Source: Dyadobacter sp. CY261
GTDB lineage: Bacteria; Bacteroidota; Bacteroidia; Cytophagales; Spirosomataceae
Direction of reading: 5' to 3'
Assembly: GCF_021440085.1 (NCBI RefSeq)
Contig: NZ_JAKCPW010000007.1
Span: 248,001-312,000 of the forward strand
DNA: 64,000 bases
In this document: one piece after another, positions 9,596 to 18,766 of the stretch
Layout of the letters: each line of letters starts with the position of its first letter
How positions within the stretch are numbered: position 1 is the first letter of the stretch
The notes under the pieces: model-generated
What the model was told of the DNA's origin: nothing
What the model saw: only the letters and a program-made list of their open reading frames with translations
Databases searched by the model: none
Made by a program: the position numbers and the translations under genes

Positions 9596-12010
9596 ATGAA
9601 AGAAATGTTTCTATTACTCAGCCCGCCTGGAATTATGGTGCTGTTGTCCTGCGCGCCGGCCTTGCTCTATGGGCAGGTGCGTATTGCGGGCAGGATTACG
9701 GATGGGCAAGAACATGTGCCTTACGCCACGGTGCAGTTGTTAAAGCCAGACTCAGCTTTCGTTAAGGGCGTCATAGCCAGCGACAGCGGAAATTTCATGC
9801 TCGATGGGCTGCTTCCGGGCCATTACCTCATTGCCGCATCAGCCGTTGGTTACGAACGATGGGTGTCAGGACCTTATAATTTGAAAGGCAATGCGACATT
9901 TTCCGACTTCGTATTGGAACGTACGGCTCAGTCGCTGGCCGAGGTGTCGGTGAAAGCGGGAAAGCCATTTGTCGAGGAAAGGGCAGACCGGCTTGTCCTC
10001 AACATCCGCAACAGCATTTCCTCATCGGGCAGTACGGTGTTGGAAATCCTGCAAAAAGCGCCGGGCGTGACAATCAACCGGCAAAGTGGTAGCATCGCGA
10101 TGAACGGCAGAACGGGCGTGCAGCTGATGGTGAATGGAAAAATGATGCAGGTTGCCGCGGATGTGGCCATCCAGATGCTCGACGGAATGATGGCCGGTAA
10201 TATCGAAAAGATTGAACTGATCCATTCGCCCTCCGCAAAGCACGATGCCGAAGGAAATGGCGGGATTATCAATATTGTCACCAGCCATGGTGCCGAGCAT
10301 GGCTTGAACGCCAACATCGGGCTGACTTTGGGACAACGATGGGCTGAGACACTGGGCGCAAATGGCAGCATTACCTACCGCAATCGGAAATGGAGCTGGT
10401 CGGCCGATTATGCGCTTCTCCGAAATCATAATCTGCATATCATGGAAATTGAGCGGAACTCGCCGACATCCGATTTCAGACGGAAAATAACCGTTCGCAA
10501 TCGTCGCCATAATGTGACCACCCAGCAAAACCTGAATGCAGGGTTGGAATGGCAGGCCAGTGAAAAAGTGCTTTTCAGCCTCGGGTTTTCGGGTTACAAA
10601 AGAAATTGGCAAATGACCGCCGGAATCCACGATACCGACCGCGTATTGCCGGATTCGACGGCTATCGCTGACACGCGGGTAAGGCAATCCAACATTTGGC
10701 AAAGTTTGGCGGGAAGCATCGGAATGGTGGCGAAAGTTGGTACCGGGAGCGAACTGAGTATTGGAGTTGACTACCTGTATTACCACAATGATAACCCTTC
10801 CTCTTACGACCAGACCCTACTGCACGAGCAAAGCCAATCGAAATATTCGCGAAAAACCGAGCTCTCTAAAACCACGCCAATCCGTTTCTGGGTGGGACGG
10901 GCAGATTATAAACGGAAAGCTTTTCGGGTTCTTACCATGGAAACGGGCGTAAAATTCTTTGTATCGGGGCTAGATAATGATGTCGTCGTTCAACGACTGA
11001 TTGCGTCCGATTGGGTGGTAGATCCCGCTTTTAGCGAACGTTCGCTGCTGGACGAGCAGGTAGGCGCAGCTTATGTATCTGCTACCTGGCAGGGCGGGCG
11101 GCGCTGGCTGTTGACCGGCGGCATGCGTTACGAATATACACATACGTTCATACGCACGGCCAGCGGGCGGATCGATCGGCGCTATGGCTATTTCTTCCCG
11201 AGCTTGCTCATCAAAAAGGAGCTGAAACCCGGTCACGACCTGCAAATATCATATTCCAGGCGCATCACCCGTCCGACTTACAGCGACATTGCCCCATATA
11301 GTGTATTCTGGAGTTCCAACACATTCATCGCCGGAAATACCTCGCTATGGCCCGCTATCGCCGATGCGTTACGATTGTCGTATGTGGCAGGCAGGTCCGC
11401 TATTTCCATCCAGGCCAACCATGTAAAAAATGAGGTCGCCACATTGCAGCCGCAAATCGATAGCCTGGGCACTTTAATTTATCGGTCGGAAAACGTACCC
11501 TCTTCCAAAACAATCAGTTTATCGGGCTCGCAGGGGTTGAAACTGACCAGCAGCTGGGAGATACAGGGCAACTTTACATTGCACTACCAGACAATCCGGA
11601 TTATGCATTTGTCCCATAAAATCAGCAAAGACCTTGTCGGGTTGAATGCCAACCTCACGACCGTTTATTCGCTGCCAGAAGACTTCTCCGTCGAATTATC
11701 CGGCATCTTCATTTCAAGGTACATGTCGGGGATCTCCGAATACCTGCCTTCCGGCTCGCTTAATGCGGGTATCCAAAAGAAATGGGGAAAGCATGGTACG
11801 GTCAAACTGGCGATGGACGACATTTTGTATACCAACAAATGGCGCATCCGGACTTACCACCCCGAGGTCGGCCTGGACCTTCGTTTCCGTTACGACTGGC
11901 ATAACCAATTTCTGCGCATTACCTACGCCCGGAACATCGGGAACAGCAAGCTTCGGACCCTCAAAGTGAAATCCGGCTCGGAAGAAGAGCGGGGCAGACT
12001 CGGAAACTGA
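9596..12010 (+). CDS. Outer-membrane beta-barrel protein, TonB-receptor-like, with N-terminal carboxypeptidase-like domain
   Basis: An 804-residue outer-membrane protein. Signal peptide ~1-26 (ends ALLYGQ); carboxypeptidase-regulatory-like beta-sandwich ~27-105 (AGRITDGQEHVPYATVQL, SAVGYERW); plug-like region ~115-235 (LQKAPGVTINRQSGSIAMNG, IELIHSPSAKHDAEGNGG); then a large barrel resembling the OMP_b-brl_3 family, ending near the last residues. This family is related to TonB-dependent receptors but differs from SusC and usually has no SusD partner; none is here. It opens a run of four plus-strand genes; its stop is 4 bp before the next start. A peptide, metal or small-molecule ligand is possible; nothing in the sequence decides. 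Confidence 0.85.
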   Translation: MKEMFLLLSPPGIMVLLSCAPALLYGQVRIAGRITDGQEHVPYATVQLLKPDSAFVKGVIASDSGNFMLDGLLPGHYLIAASAVGYERWVSGPYNLKGNATFSDFVLERTAQSLAEVSVKAGKPFVEERADRLVLNIRNSISSSGSTVLEILQKAPGVTINRQSGSIAMNGRTGVQLMVNGKMMQVAADVAIQMLDGMMAGNIEKIELIHSPSAKHDAEGNGGIINIVTSHGAEHGLNANIGLTLGQRWAETLGANGSITYRNRKWSWSADYALLRNHNLHIMEIERNSPTSDFRRKITVRNRRHNVTTQQNLNAGLEWQASEKVLFSLGFSGYKRNWQMTAGIHDTDRVLPDSTAIADTRVRQSNIWQSLAGSIGMVAKVGTGSELSIGVDYLYYHNDNPSSYDQTLLHEQSQSKYSRKTELSKTTPIRFWVGRADYKRKAFRVLTMETGVKFFVSGLDNDVVVQRLIASDWVVDPAFSERSLLDEQVGAAYVSATWQGGRRWLLTGGMRYEYTHTFIRTASGRIDRRYGYFFPSLLIKKELKPGHDLQISYSRRITRPTYSDIAPYSVFWSSNTFIAGNTSLWPAIADALRLSYVAGRSAISIQANHVKNEVATLQPQIDSLGTLIYRSENVPSSKTISLSGSQGLKLTSSWEIQGNFTLHYQTIRIMHLSHKISKDLVGLNANLTTVYSLPEDFSVELSGIFISRYMSGISEYLPSGSLNAGIQKKWGKHGTVKLAMDDILYTNKWRIRTYHPEVGLDLRFRYDWHNQFLRITYARNIGNSKLRTLKVKSGSEEERGRLGN

Positions 12011-12014
12011 AATC

Positions 12015-14207
12015 ATGAAAACACTTTACATCCTACCGCACCCGGTTTTCCGGGTAGTGACACTCATATTGTGTTCCGTGCTGAATGGTGCCTACGGGCA
12101 GACCGGCGCGCAACCAGCTGATACCGTCTATAAAAACGAGCCCCGCGAATTGGATGAATTGCTTGTCAGGGGCATCAAACCGGTTTTTGAACAGCAGGGC
12201 GACCGGATGGTCTTGAACCTAGGAAGCAGCCTCAGCTCTTCGGGAAATACTTTGCTGGAAATACTTCAGAAATCGCCCGGTGTGACGGTCAACCGGCAAA
12301 GCGGCAGCATTTTGATGAATGGCAGGGCAGGTGTGCAGCTGATGATCAATGGAAAAATGGTACAGGTGGCGGCAGATGCCGCGATACAAATGCTGGCAGG
12401 GATGAGTGCGGCAAATGTCGAGCGAATCGAGTTGATCCATACGCCCGGAGCCCGCTACGACGCGGAGGGAAATGCAGGCATTATTCACATCATGACAAAA
12501 AGCAATGCGGAACTGGGTACAAGCGGCTCTGCGGGGCTCACGCTGGGAATGAAAGGTGCGGAAAACTTCGGGACCAATTTTACGCTGCATCATCGCGGAC
12601 AACGTCGGGCCTGGTTTGCAGACTATTCGCTTGTACGTGATGGTAACCTGCATACAATGCTCCTTGAACGGAAAGCGGCGAATGACGCGATCGGGATTTT
12701 GGTCATGGACAAAAGTCGGCGTAAAAATGTGACCGTTCAGCAAAATCTCAGCGCAGGGCTCGAATGGAAGATGACTAATGCCAGCACTTTGAATGTTGGG
12801 CTTACAGGTTACAAACGGAACTGGCAGCTCGACGCAATCACAAACGGTATCAACCAACTGAAACCGGATTCAGCCGTGGACAGTCAAATCGGTATCCGCG
12901 AGTCCAATGTATGGCAAAGCTTTGCAGCGGCTGTCGGAGTGCAGGTCAAACTAAGTCCGAAAAGCGGTATCGGTGCCGGGGTCGACTATTTGTATTATCA
13001 CAATGACAATCCTTCGGACTACGACATGGTTTTGTTTGAAACCAACCACAAGGAATCACGTTCGATGATCGACCTGAGCAAGGATACGCCCATCAGGATC
13101 CTGGTAGCGAAAGCGGATTTTTATCACGTAGAAAACCAGTCGTTTTCTTTGGAGGCAGGCCTAAAAGGTGTGTTTTCGGTGCTGAAAAATGATGTGCTGG
13201 TAAAACGGCTGGAACAAAGCCGGTGGATAACCGACCCGGACTTTAGCTCTCACGCACGGCTCGATGAAACGACAGGCGCCATTTATATCTCTTCGAAATG
13301 GCAGCCCGTAAGCCAGTGGCAGCTCTCGGGAGGCTTCCGGTACGAATATACCGCTCAGCGATTGAACCAGCGCAACAGGCATTACGGATACCTTTTTCCC
13401 AGTTTCTCGGCCACCCGCATGCTAGGCACCGAAAAGGAAGTACAACTTTCCTACGCCCGCCGGATCACACGTCCGACCTATAATGATATCGCGCCATATG
13501 TTTTTTTCTGGGGCACCCAATCATTTTCCGCAGGCAATACAGCATTGCTTCCGGCGGTATCCGATGCGGTGAGGCTGGGTTACCGCATTGGTCGCTGGAC
13601 GGTGGCGGCCTATCATTCCCATTCGGCAAACGAAATTGCGTTCATGCAGCCCGAAGTAGACGCGACGGGCAATCTGATCATGCGTTCGCAGAACCTTGCA
13701 TTTCTGAATTCAACAGGCCTAACCACTGCCTATGCAGCCAAACTGGCTTCCTGGTGGGACGTGCAATGCGGGCTGACGACTCAGTATCAGGCCGGTAAAA
13801 CAGATAGGGCATCCGGCCATGTGCGCCGCAAGCTGTACAGTGCAAACCTGAATTTAACAAGCATCATACAGTTACCCTGGCAACTGGCTGTTGAGATTTC
13901 GGGAACACATCAATCCAAAACCTTATCCGGTATATCGGTATTTCTGCCTTCCGGATCACTGAATGCCGGCATCCGTAAAAATTTCGGGCAAAAAGCGTCG
14001 CTGAAACTGGCGATGGACGATATCCTGTACACCAATTTGTGGAGGGTCAGCTCCAATCTTCCCGAACAAAACCTGGATTTGTACTTCCGCTATGATTGGC
14101 ACAACCGGTTTATCAGGATCACCTTCAACAGAAATTTTGGTAACGGAAAACTGAAATCAGTGCCGTTGAAGTCAGCTTCCGATGAGGAGCGCGGCAGGAT
14201 TAATTAA
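12015..14207 (+). CDS. Outer-membrane beta-barrel protein, paralogue lacking the carboxypeptidase-like domain
   Basis: A 730-residue paralogue of the preceding gene. Signal peptide ~1-29 (ends GAYGQ). It goes straight to the plug (LLEILQKSPGVTVNRQSGSI, IELIHTPGARYDAEGNAG) and barrel, so the ~80-residue N-terminal sandwich of its neighbour is missing. Long stretches match between the two (VDYLYYHNDNPS, RRITRPTYNDIAPY against RRITRPTYSDIAPY), showing a tandem duplication that has diverged. With a 4-bp gap to the upstream stop, translation is probably coupled. Two receptors of one family next to each other may bind related ligands or form a hetero-complex; this is inference. Confidence 0.85.
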   Translation: MKTLYILPHPVFRVVTLILCSVLNGAYGQTGAQPADTVYKNEPRELDELLVRGIKPVFEQQGDRMVLNLGSSLSSSGNTLLEILQKSPGVTVNRQSGSILMNGRAGVQLMINGKMVQVAADAAIQMLAGMSAANVERIELIHTPGARYDAEGNAGIIHIMTKSNAELGTSGSAGLTLGMKGAENFGTNFTLHHRGQRRAWFADYSLVRDGNLHTMLLERKAANDAIGILVMDKSRRKNVTVQQNLSAGLEWKMTNASTLNVGLTGYKRNWQLDAITNGINQLKPDSAVDSQIGIRESNVWQSFAAAVGVQVKLSPKSGIGAGVDYLYYHNDNPSDYDMVLFETNHKESRSMIDLSKDTPIRILVAKADFYHVENQSFSLEAGLKGVFSVLKNDVLVKRLEQSRWITDPDFSSHARLDETTGAIYISSKWQPVSQWQLSGGFRYEYTAQRLNQRNRHYGYLFPSFSATRMLGTEKEVQLSYARRITRPTYNDIAPYVFFWGTQSFSAGNTALLPAVSDAVRLGYRIGRWTVAAYHSHSANEIAFMQPEVDATGNLIMRSQNLAFLNSTGLTTAYAAKLASWWDVQCGLTTQYQAGKTDRASGHVRRKLYSANLNLTSIIQLPWQLAVEISGTHQSKTLSGISVFLPSGSLNAGIRKNFGQKASLKLAMDDILYTNLWRVSSNLPEQNLDLYFRYDWHNRFIRITFNRNFGNGKLKSVPLKSASDEERGRIN

Positions 14208-14228
14208 CCTTTAACATAAACAAAACAA

Positions 14229-15557
14229 ATGCAACGCAGAGACTTTATCAAATCCGGCGCCATCGTGGCCGGCTCGGTGATCATACCCTTTTCACGGCAG
14301 GAGAACCGGAAAAAGATCAGGCTGGCCATTCTGGGAACCGGTAATTGGGGTACCAATGTCATCATTCCAAGCGCGCTGGCTTCGGGACAGTTCGACATCG
14401 TTGCCTTGTGCGACGTCAACCTCGAAGCATCGAAACATGCAGCAGAGGAAGTGGTCAGGCTAGGAGGGAAGCGGCCCGAAATGTTTACTTCCTATCAACA
14501 GCTTTATCAAATGCAGGGCCTTGGGGCAGTCGCGATCGTCACGCCCACGCATTGGCACGCGCTCCATTTTGTTGCAGCGTGCCGGGCAGGCTTGCATGTG
14601 TTTCTCGAAAAGCCGATCAGCTACGATATCCGCGAAGGGCAGGCAATGCTGCAAGCCCACAGGCAAGCCCGCAATGTCGTACAGGTCGACTTTCCCAGGG
14701 TAAAAGGGCGGGTCAACGACGAGGTGAGCGCATTCATCGCCAGCGGCGAAGCCGGGAAGATACGGGGAGCACACGCCAATATTTATCATCATGAGGGCCG
14801 GTTGGTCGAAAAACCCATTCCCGCGACGATCGACTTCGACGCTTTTTGCGGCCCGGCACCGAAATCGAAGTTTTTGTGTGAACCAGACCAGAGCATTCCC
14901 ATGTGGCGGGGCCAGCGTGCTTTTAGCAGAGGGATCTTGTTTGATTGGGGAATACATTATATACACAACGCCAGGAAAGTGCTGGGCCTTGGTCTGCCCG
15001 GAGAGGTCTCGGCGGCCGGCGGGATTGTCGGCCACGATGCGATCGATAATCCCGACCATCTCGACGTACGCTTTGATTTCGGCGGCCTGCCGGTAACCTG
15101 GTCACACAAAACCTGGGGTTATGTATCGCCGGACCCCGATCGCAACTACGGCATCTACTATTATGGAGAGAAAGCGACCATTTTTGCCGGTGACATGGGA
15201 TGGGAAGTCCACCCGGTCGGCAGCTCCGCGAAGACGAGCTATGGGGATATCCGATTCAATCCCGGTGATCCAAAAGTCTGGAACGAATACCTGGCGATGA
15301 CGACCAGCCTGTGGGAAGAATTTGCCATACAGATCGGCAAAAACTCCAATGACGGCATTACCAATTCGCTGGAAGACGCCTATCGGACCACGGCCGCCGT
15401 GATCTACGCCGATATCGCCTACCAGGTAAAAGCGCACCTCCGGATCGATGCGGACACAATGTCGATTTTGAACAATAACGAAGGCCAGAAACTGCTGAAA
15501 CGAACCTACAGGGCGCCGTATGCAGCTTTTGATTTAACCGAAATATCCGGGCGATAG
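14229..15557 (+). CDS. Gfo/Idh/MocA-family oxidoreductase, Tat-exported
   Basis: A 442-residue predicted NAD(P)-dependent dehydrogenase. It begins with a twin-arginine signal (MQRRDFIKSGAIVAGSVII), implying periplasmic export in folded, cofactor-loaded form. Rossmann domain from ~30: LAILGTGNWGTNVI, then IVTPTHWHAL and the family's LEKPISYD with the conserved Lys. The substrate-binding half has DWGIHYIHNARKVLG and WSHKTWGYVSPD. Relatives act on sugars or cyclitols, and Tat-exported forms are common in Bacteroidota. It follows the two outer-membrane proteins by 21 bp and precedes the haloperoxidase-like gene by 43 bp, so it is probably in the same transcript. Substrate unknown. Confidence 0.88.
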   Translation: MQRRDFIKSGAIVAGSVIIPFSRQENRKKIRLAILGTGNWGTNVIIPSALASGQFDIVALCDVNLEASKHAAEEVVRLGGKRPEMFTSYQQLYQMQGLGAVAIVTPTHWHALHFVAACRAGLHVFLEKPISYDIREGQAMLQAHRQARNVVQVDFPRVKGRVNDEVSAFIASGEAGKIRGAHANIYHHEGRLVEKPIPATIDFDAFCGPAPKSKFLCEPDQSIPMWRGQRAFSRGILFDWGIHYIHNARKVLGLGLPGEVSAAGGIVGHDAIDNPDHLDVRFDFGGLPVTWSHKTWGYVSPDPDRNYGIYYYGEKATIFAGDMGWEVHPVGSSAKTSYGDIRFNPGDPKVWNEYLAMTTSLWEEFAIQIGKNSNDGITNSLEDAYRTTAAVIYADIAYQVKAHLRIDADTMSILNNNEGQKLLKRTYRAPYAAFDLTEISGR

Positions 15558-15600
15558 CCTGATGACCATCTTACATTCCAATTTTTTTTAATCCAAAACA

Positions 15601-16908
15601 ATGCAAAAGTCCATGAAACAAATGAAACAATTGACACGCGCATCGCGCATTTTGATGCTTGCCTTCGCGGCTACGCTCTGGGCCACTTCCTGCACGGACC
15701 ACGAACCGACAAACAATCCCGACGCCGGTAGTTTTTCCGCCGAAATAGCCGCTTCCTGGCTGACCATGCAACTGAAAATAGCCCAGTCGATGCCTGCCCC
15801 GCCTCCCGTTCTGGCACGACGGTTTGCTTATTCCGGTATTACGCTCTACGAATCCGTCGTGCCGGGATTGGCCGGTTACCAATCGATTGCCCCGCAGCTT
15901 AGCAACCTGCCCGCGCTTCCTCAGATCACGTCAGGCACTTATTACTGGCCCGCCAGTGCCAATGCAGCCCTGGCGGAGATCAACCGCTCGATCCATCCGG
16001 GACTTTCCGCCGTGAACAAGGCGAAAATCGACTCGCTTGAAGCAGCCAACCTGGAAGTATACAAGCAAAGTCGCCCGATCGAAGAACTGGAAAGATCGGC
16101 GGCATTCGGGCGCAGCATTGCATTGGCCATATTCAACTGGTCGAAAACCGATGGATATGACAACGCCACCCCTTACACACCGCTCTCCGGGCCGAGCTAT
16201 TGGAAGCCCACACCACCCGCATTCGCCCCGGCCATTCTTTCCAACTGGGGGAAAGTACGCCTGCTGGTAGCCAACAGCGACCAGGATGCCCCGCAAGGCG
16301 CACCGATCCCGTATTCGGAGGACCCGGCTTCGCCCTATTTCAAGCAAGCGGAAGAGCTTTACAATATCTCGCAAAGCCTCACCACCGAGCAGCGTAACAT
16401 CGCCACCTATTGGCCCGATAATTCCTGGCACAATATCCTGAGCCAGGTATTGGCCAAAGAAAAGCCCAAACTCGGCAAGGCGGCAGTTGCATTTGCGCAG
16501 TTGGGCATCGCCATGTCCGATGCCGCCATTAGCCTATGCAAGGAAAAATACGTTCACCAGGGCGTGCGGCCGGTGACTTTTATACGTAGCGTGATGAACC
16601 GCCCAAGTTGGAATACTGTCATCCCGACGCCCCCGCATCCCGAATTTCCCTCCGGACATTCGGTAATGTCGGCCGCAGCGGCAGAGACTTTGTCCTCTTT
16701 GTTTGGCCAAAACTATGCATTCACCGATGTACCTTACAATCTGCCTGCCTTTGCACCGCGCCATTTCAATTCCTTTGAAGAGGCAGCAGCCGAGGCGGCC
16801 GTCTCGCGGGTGTATGCGGGCATTCATTACCGCAAAACCTGTGAGGTAAGTCTCGTTCACGGGAAGAAAGTGGCGCAGAACGTGACGCAGAAATTAAAAT
16901 TTAACTAG
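15601..16908 (+). CDS. Vanadium-dependent haloperoxidase / PAP2-family lipoprotein
   Basis: A 435-residue exported protein. A lipobox (LWATSC) near residue 30 indicates a lipoprotein. The core has the vanadate/phosphate pocket shared by vanadium haloperoxidases and PAP2 phosphatases: HQGVRPVTFIRSVM, HPEFPSGHSVMSAAAAE with His353, and SRVYAGIHYRKTCE with Arg403 and His409, the histidine that would coordinate vanadium or attack phosphate. Overall length and the alpha-helical N-terminal half fit the bacterial vanadium haloperoxidase-like group better than small PAP2 enzymes. Whether it halogenates or removes phosphate cannot be told from these motifs. It is last in a four-gene run and a strong hairpin follows 8 bp after its stop. 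Confidence 0.87.
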   Translation: MQKSMKQMKQLTRASRILMLAFAATLWATSCTDHEPTNNPDAGSFSAEIAASWLTMQLKIAQSMPAPPPVLARRFAYSGITLYESVVPGLAGYQSIAPQLSNLPALPQITSGTYYWPASANAALAEINRSIHPGLSAVNKAKIDSLEAANLEVYKQSRPIEELERSAAFGRSIALAIFNWSKTDGYDNATPYTPLSGPSYWKPTPPAFAPAILSNWGKVRLLVANSDQDAPQGAPIPYSEDPASPYFKQAEELYNISQSLTTEQRNIATYWPDNSWHNILSQVLAKEKPKLGKAAVAFAQLGIAMSDAAISLCKEKYVHQGVRPVTFIRSVMNRPSWNTVIPTPPHPEFPSGHSVMSAAAAETLSSLFGQNYAFTDVPYNLPAFAPRHFNSFEEAAAEAAVSRVYAGIHYRKTCEVSLVHGKKVAQNVTQKLKFN

Positions 16909-16915
16909 GTGTGAA

Positions 16916-16951
16916 ACACAGGCATTCGAATGTAATTTCGAATGCCTGTGT
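16916..16951 (+). terminator. Hairpin terminator closing the barrel-protein/haloperoxidase run
   Basis: A perfect 15-bp inverted repeat (left arm 16916-16930, right arm 16937-16951; ACACAGGCATTCGAA and its complement) with a 6-nt loop, 8 bp after the haloperoxidase-like stop. The tail (CTTACT) is only weakly T-rich. Position and stem strength suggest a transcript end. Confidence 0.75.
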
Positions 16952-17099
16952 CTTACTAAGGATTCGTTTATTCCTGCCCCACTGTTATCAGATCGGACAA
17001 TCGTTAGTAGCTGAAAGTTTTTGTAAGAAATTTTAACAGAATTAAACTGTTTTAATATTCAGTTAATCCTCGCGCCTTACTTTTAGTAACTGAAACGTC

Positions 17100-17693
17100 T
17101 TGTCCCGCAAAGTGGAGAATTTATCAGATACTGAATTGCTTGTGTTGATCCAGGGAAATAGCCAGAAAGCTTTCGCAGCAGTGGTCCACCGACACAGGAG
17201 GCAGCTTTACAGCCAGATTTACAGAAAAACCGGTTGTGAGGAAACTGCCAAGGATATTTTGCAGGAAATTTATATCTCGCTCTGGAAGAACCGTTCGACC
17301 ATTCAAATTGACAATTCTTTCCTGCCGTATTTATCCAAAGCGGCACATTATAGGGTCGTGGACGAGTACCTGGCACGTGAGAAAAAGAAGGCGGCCCACG
17401 CCTCGATCCTTGCCGTGGGCGGCGAGCAACAATGGTCGGCGGAAGAGGATATCCTTGCCGCCGATCTTGAATCCCGGTTTGCAGACAGGTTGCGAAAATT
17501 GTCGCCGGTGGTTCAGCAGGTATTTGCATTAAGCCGGCAGGAAGGGTTGAGTGTCAGGGAGATTGCCGCTCAGTTGTCCCTTTCCGAACAAACTGTTAAA
17601 AACTACATCAGCCTGGCGCTCCGGGCATTGCAGGAGACACTCAGGAAGGAACAGGCGCTGTTCTACATCGGCGTCGGTATCCTGCTTTCCTGA
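17100..17693 (+). CDS. ECF-type sigma-70 factor
   Basis: A ~197-residue ECF sigma factor. Sigma region 2 is at ~25-95 (AFAAVVHRHRRQLYSQIYR, ETAKDILQEIYISLWKNR) and region 4 at ~135-188 (LSPVVQQVFALSRQEGLSVR, LSLSEQTVKNYISLALRAL). No ATG begins the frame: an in-frame stop at 17091 leaves TTG at 17100 or GTG at 17112. I give the former; the latter would lose four residues. The next genes are FecR, an STN-bearing SusC and SusD, the classic trans-envelope signalling order, so this factor most likely activates the uptake genes behind it when the anti-sigma factor releases it. Confidence 0.9.
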   Translation: MSRKVENLSDTELLVLIQGNSQKAFAAVVHRHRRQLYSQIYRKTGCEETAKDILQEIYISLWKNRSTIQIDNSFLPYLSKAAHYRVVDEYLAREKKKAAHASILAVGGEQQWSAEEDILAADLESRFADRLRKLSPVVQQVFALSRQEGLSVREIAAQLSLSEQTVKNYISLALRALQETLRKEQALFYIGVGILLS

Positions 17694-17794
17694 TGCACGC
17701 TTTGAATGCATTTAAATATTTTATTAACAATTAACAGGTTTGTTAACGATTGTTTAATGGTACCTCATTGTCATTTCGCGGATGATATGGGTGT

Positions 17795-18700
17795 ATGGAA
17801 AATCAATCTGACGAACAACATTACAAATTGCCCGGCGAGGACGATATCGAGCGGGCATCCCTCGAAGCGGCCCGGAAGGCGATCGGCCAGGTGGCCACAA
17901 TGCAAAGGCAAGAGCGCGTCGGCCGGATTATGGCCCTGGTGCCCGCTATGAAAGTGGCGGCATTGGTGGCGGTCGCTTCATCACTTGCCTTTTACTTCTT
18001 CCTGAAATCAAAACCTTCTGCGCCGCAGGTGTTCACTGTCGCAACAAAGGCAGGCGAACGCAGGCGTGTGACCCTTCCCGATGGTTCGGTTGCCGAGCTA
18101 AATGCGGCCTCAGACATTACTTATCCCGCGCATTTCGGGGAAACCCGTGAAGTCCGTCTTTCCGGCGAGGCATTTTTCAAGGTGAAGCGTGATACCGCTC
18201 ATCCTTTTGTCGTGCATAGCGGGGAAATAGACGTGAAGGTTTTAGGAACTTCATTCAATGTAAAAGCCTATCAAAACGACGCGGTTTCACGCGTCACTGT
18301 CGCTACCGGTAAAGTAGGCGTGCAGAAGCAAGCTTCGTCGCCCGGCGTTCCGACGCCCGGCGCTCCGGCGCCCGGCGCTCCGGCTATACTTCTACCCGGT
18401 GACCAGCTCATTTTCGATCATGTTTTATCTTCATTCAGCCTGCGCAAGGTTGATCCAAAAGAAGCGGCAGACTGGCAACAGCAGGCCCTGTCTTTTGAAT
18501 TCCAAACCCTGCGGGACATCAGCGCCGAGCTGGGGAGGGTTTACGGGGTCACCTTCGATATCCGCGATACGCAGCTTGCCGGGAAAAGGTTTCAGCTGAG
18601 AGTCAAAAATGAATCGCTTGCCAATATCCTCAAACTGCTCAGCATTTCGGGCGACGGCTTTTCCTATAAAATCCAGGACAAGGTCGTGATCATCGAATAA
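17795..18700 (+). CDS. FecR-family anti-sigma factor
   Basis: A 301-residue single-pass inner-membrane protein. Residues 1-50 are cytosolic and should hold the sigma factor; the membrane helix is at ~52-69 (AALVAVASSLAFYFFLK); the FecR domain follows (~82-180: VTLPDGSVAELNAASDITYP, GEAFFKVKRDTAHPFVV, VLGTSFNVKAY); the C-terminal DUF4974-like domain (~233-300: FEFQTLRDISAELGRVYGV, LANILKLLSISG) would meet the STN domain of the SusC. It lies 101 bp after the sigma gene and 66 bp before the SusC gene. Oddity: a Pro/Ala-rich insert made by a 15-bp tandem repeat (residues ~183-197) interrupts the FecR domain's end. Confidence 0.92.
   Translation: MENQSDEQHYKLPGEDDIERASLEAARKAIGQVATMQRQERVGRIMALVPAMKVAALVAVASSLAFYFFLKSKPSAPQVFTVATKAGERRRVTLPDGSVAELNAASDITYPAHFGETREVRLSGEAFFKVKRDTAHPFVVHSGEIDVKVLGTSFNVKAYQNDAVSRVTVATGKVGVQKQASSPGVPTPGAPAPGAPAILLPGDQLIFDHVLSSFSLRKVDPKEAADWQQQALSFEFQTLRDISAELGRVYGVTFDIRDTQLAGKRFQLRVKNESLANILKLLSISGDGFSYKIQDKVVIIE
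18340..18382 (+). repeat. 15-bp tandem repeat inside fecR-like gene
   Basis: Three copies of GCCCGGCGYTCCG at 18340, 18355 and 18370 (15-bp period) encode a PGxPx linker in the FecR-like protein. Because the unit is a multiple of three, slippage here would lengthen or shorten the linker without breaking the frame. Confidence 0.85.
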
Positions 18701-18766
18701 TACTATCCACCTGATTTTCACTCATCCCTTATTTCACTCAACCGAATTTACCAATCTATTCACATC

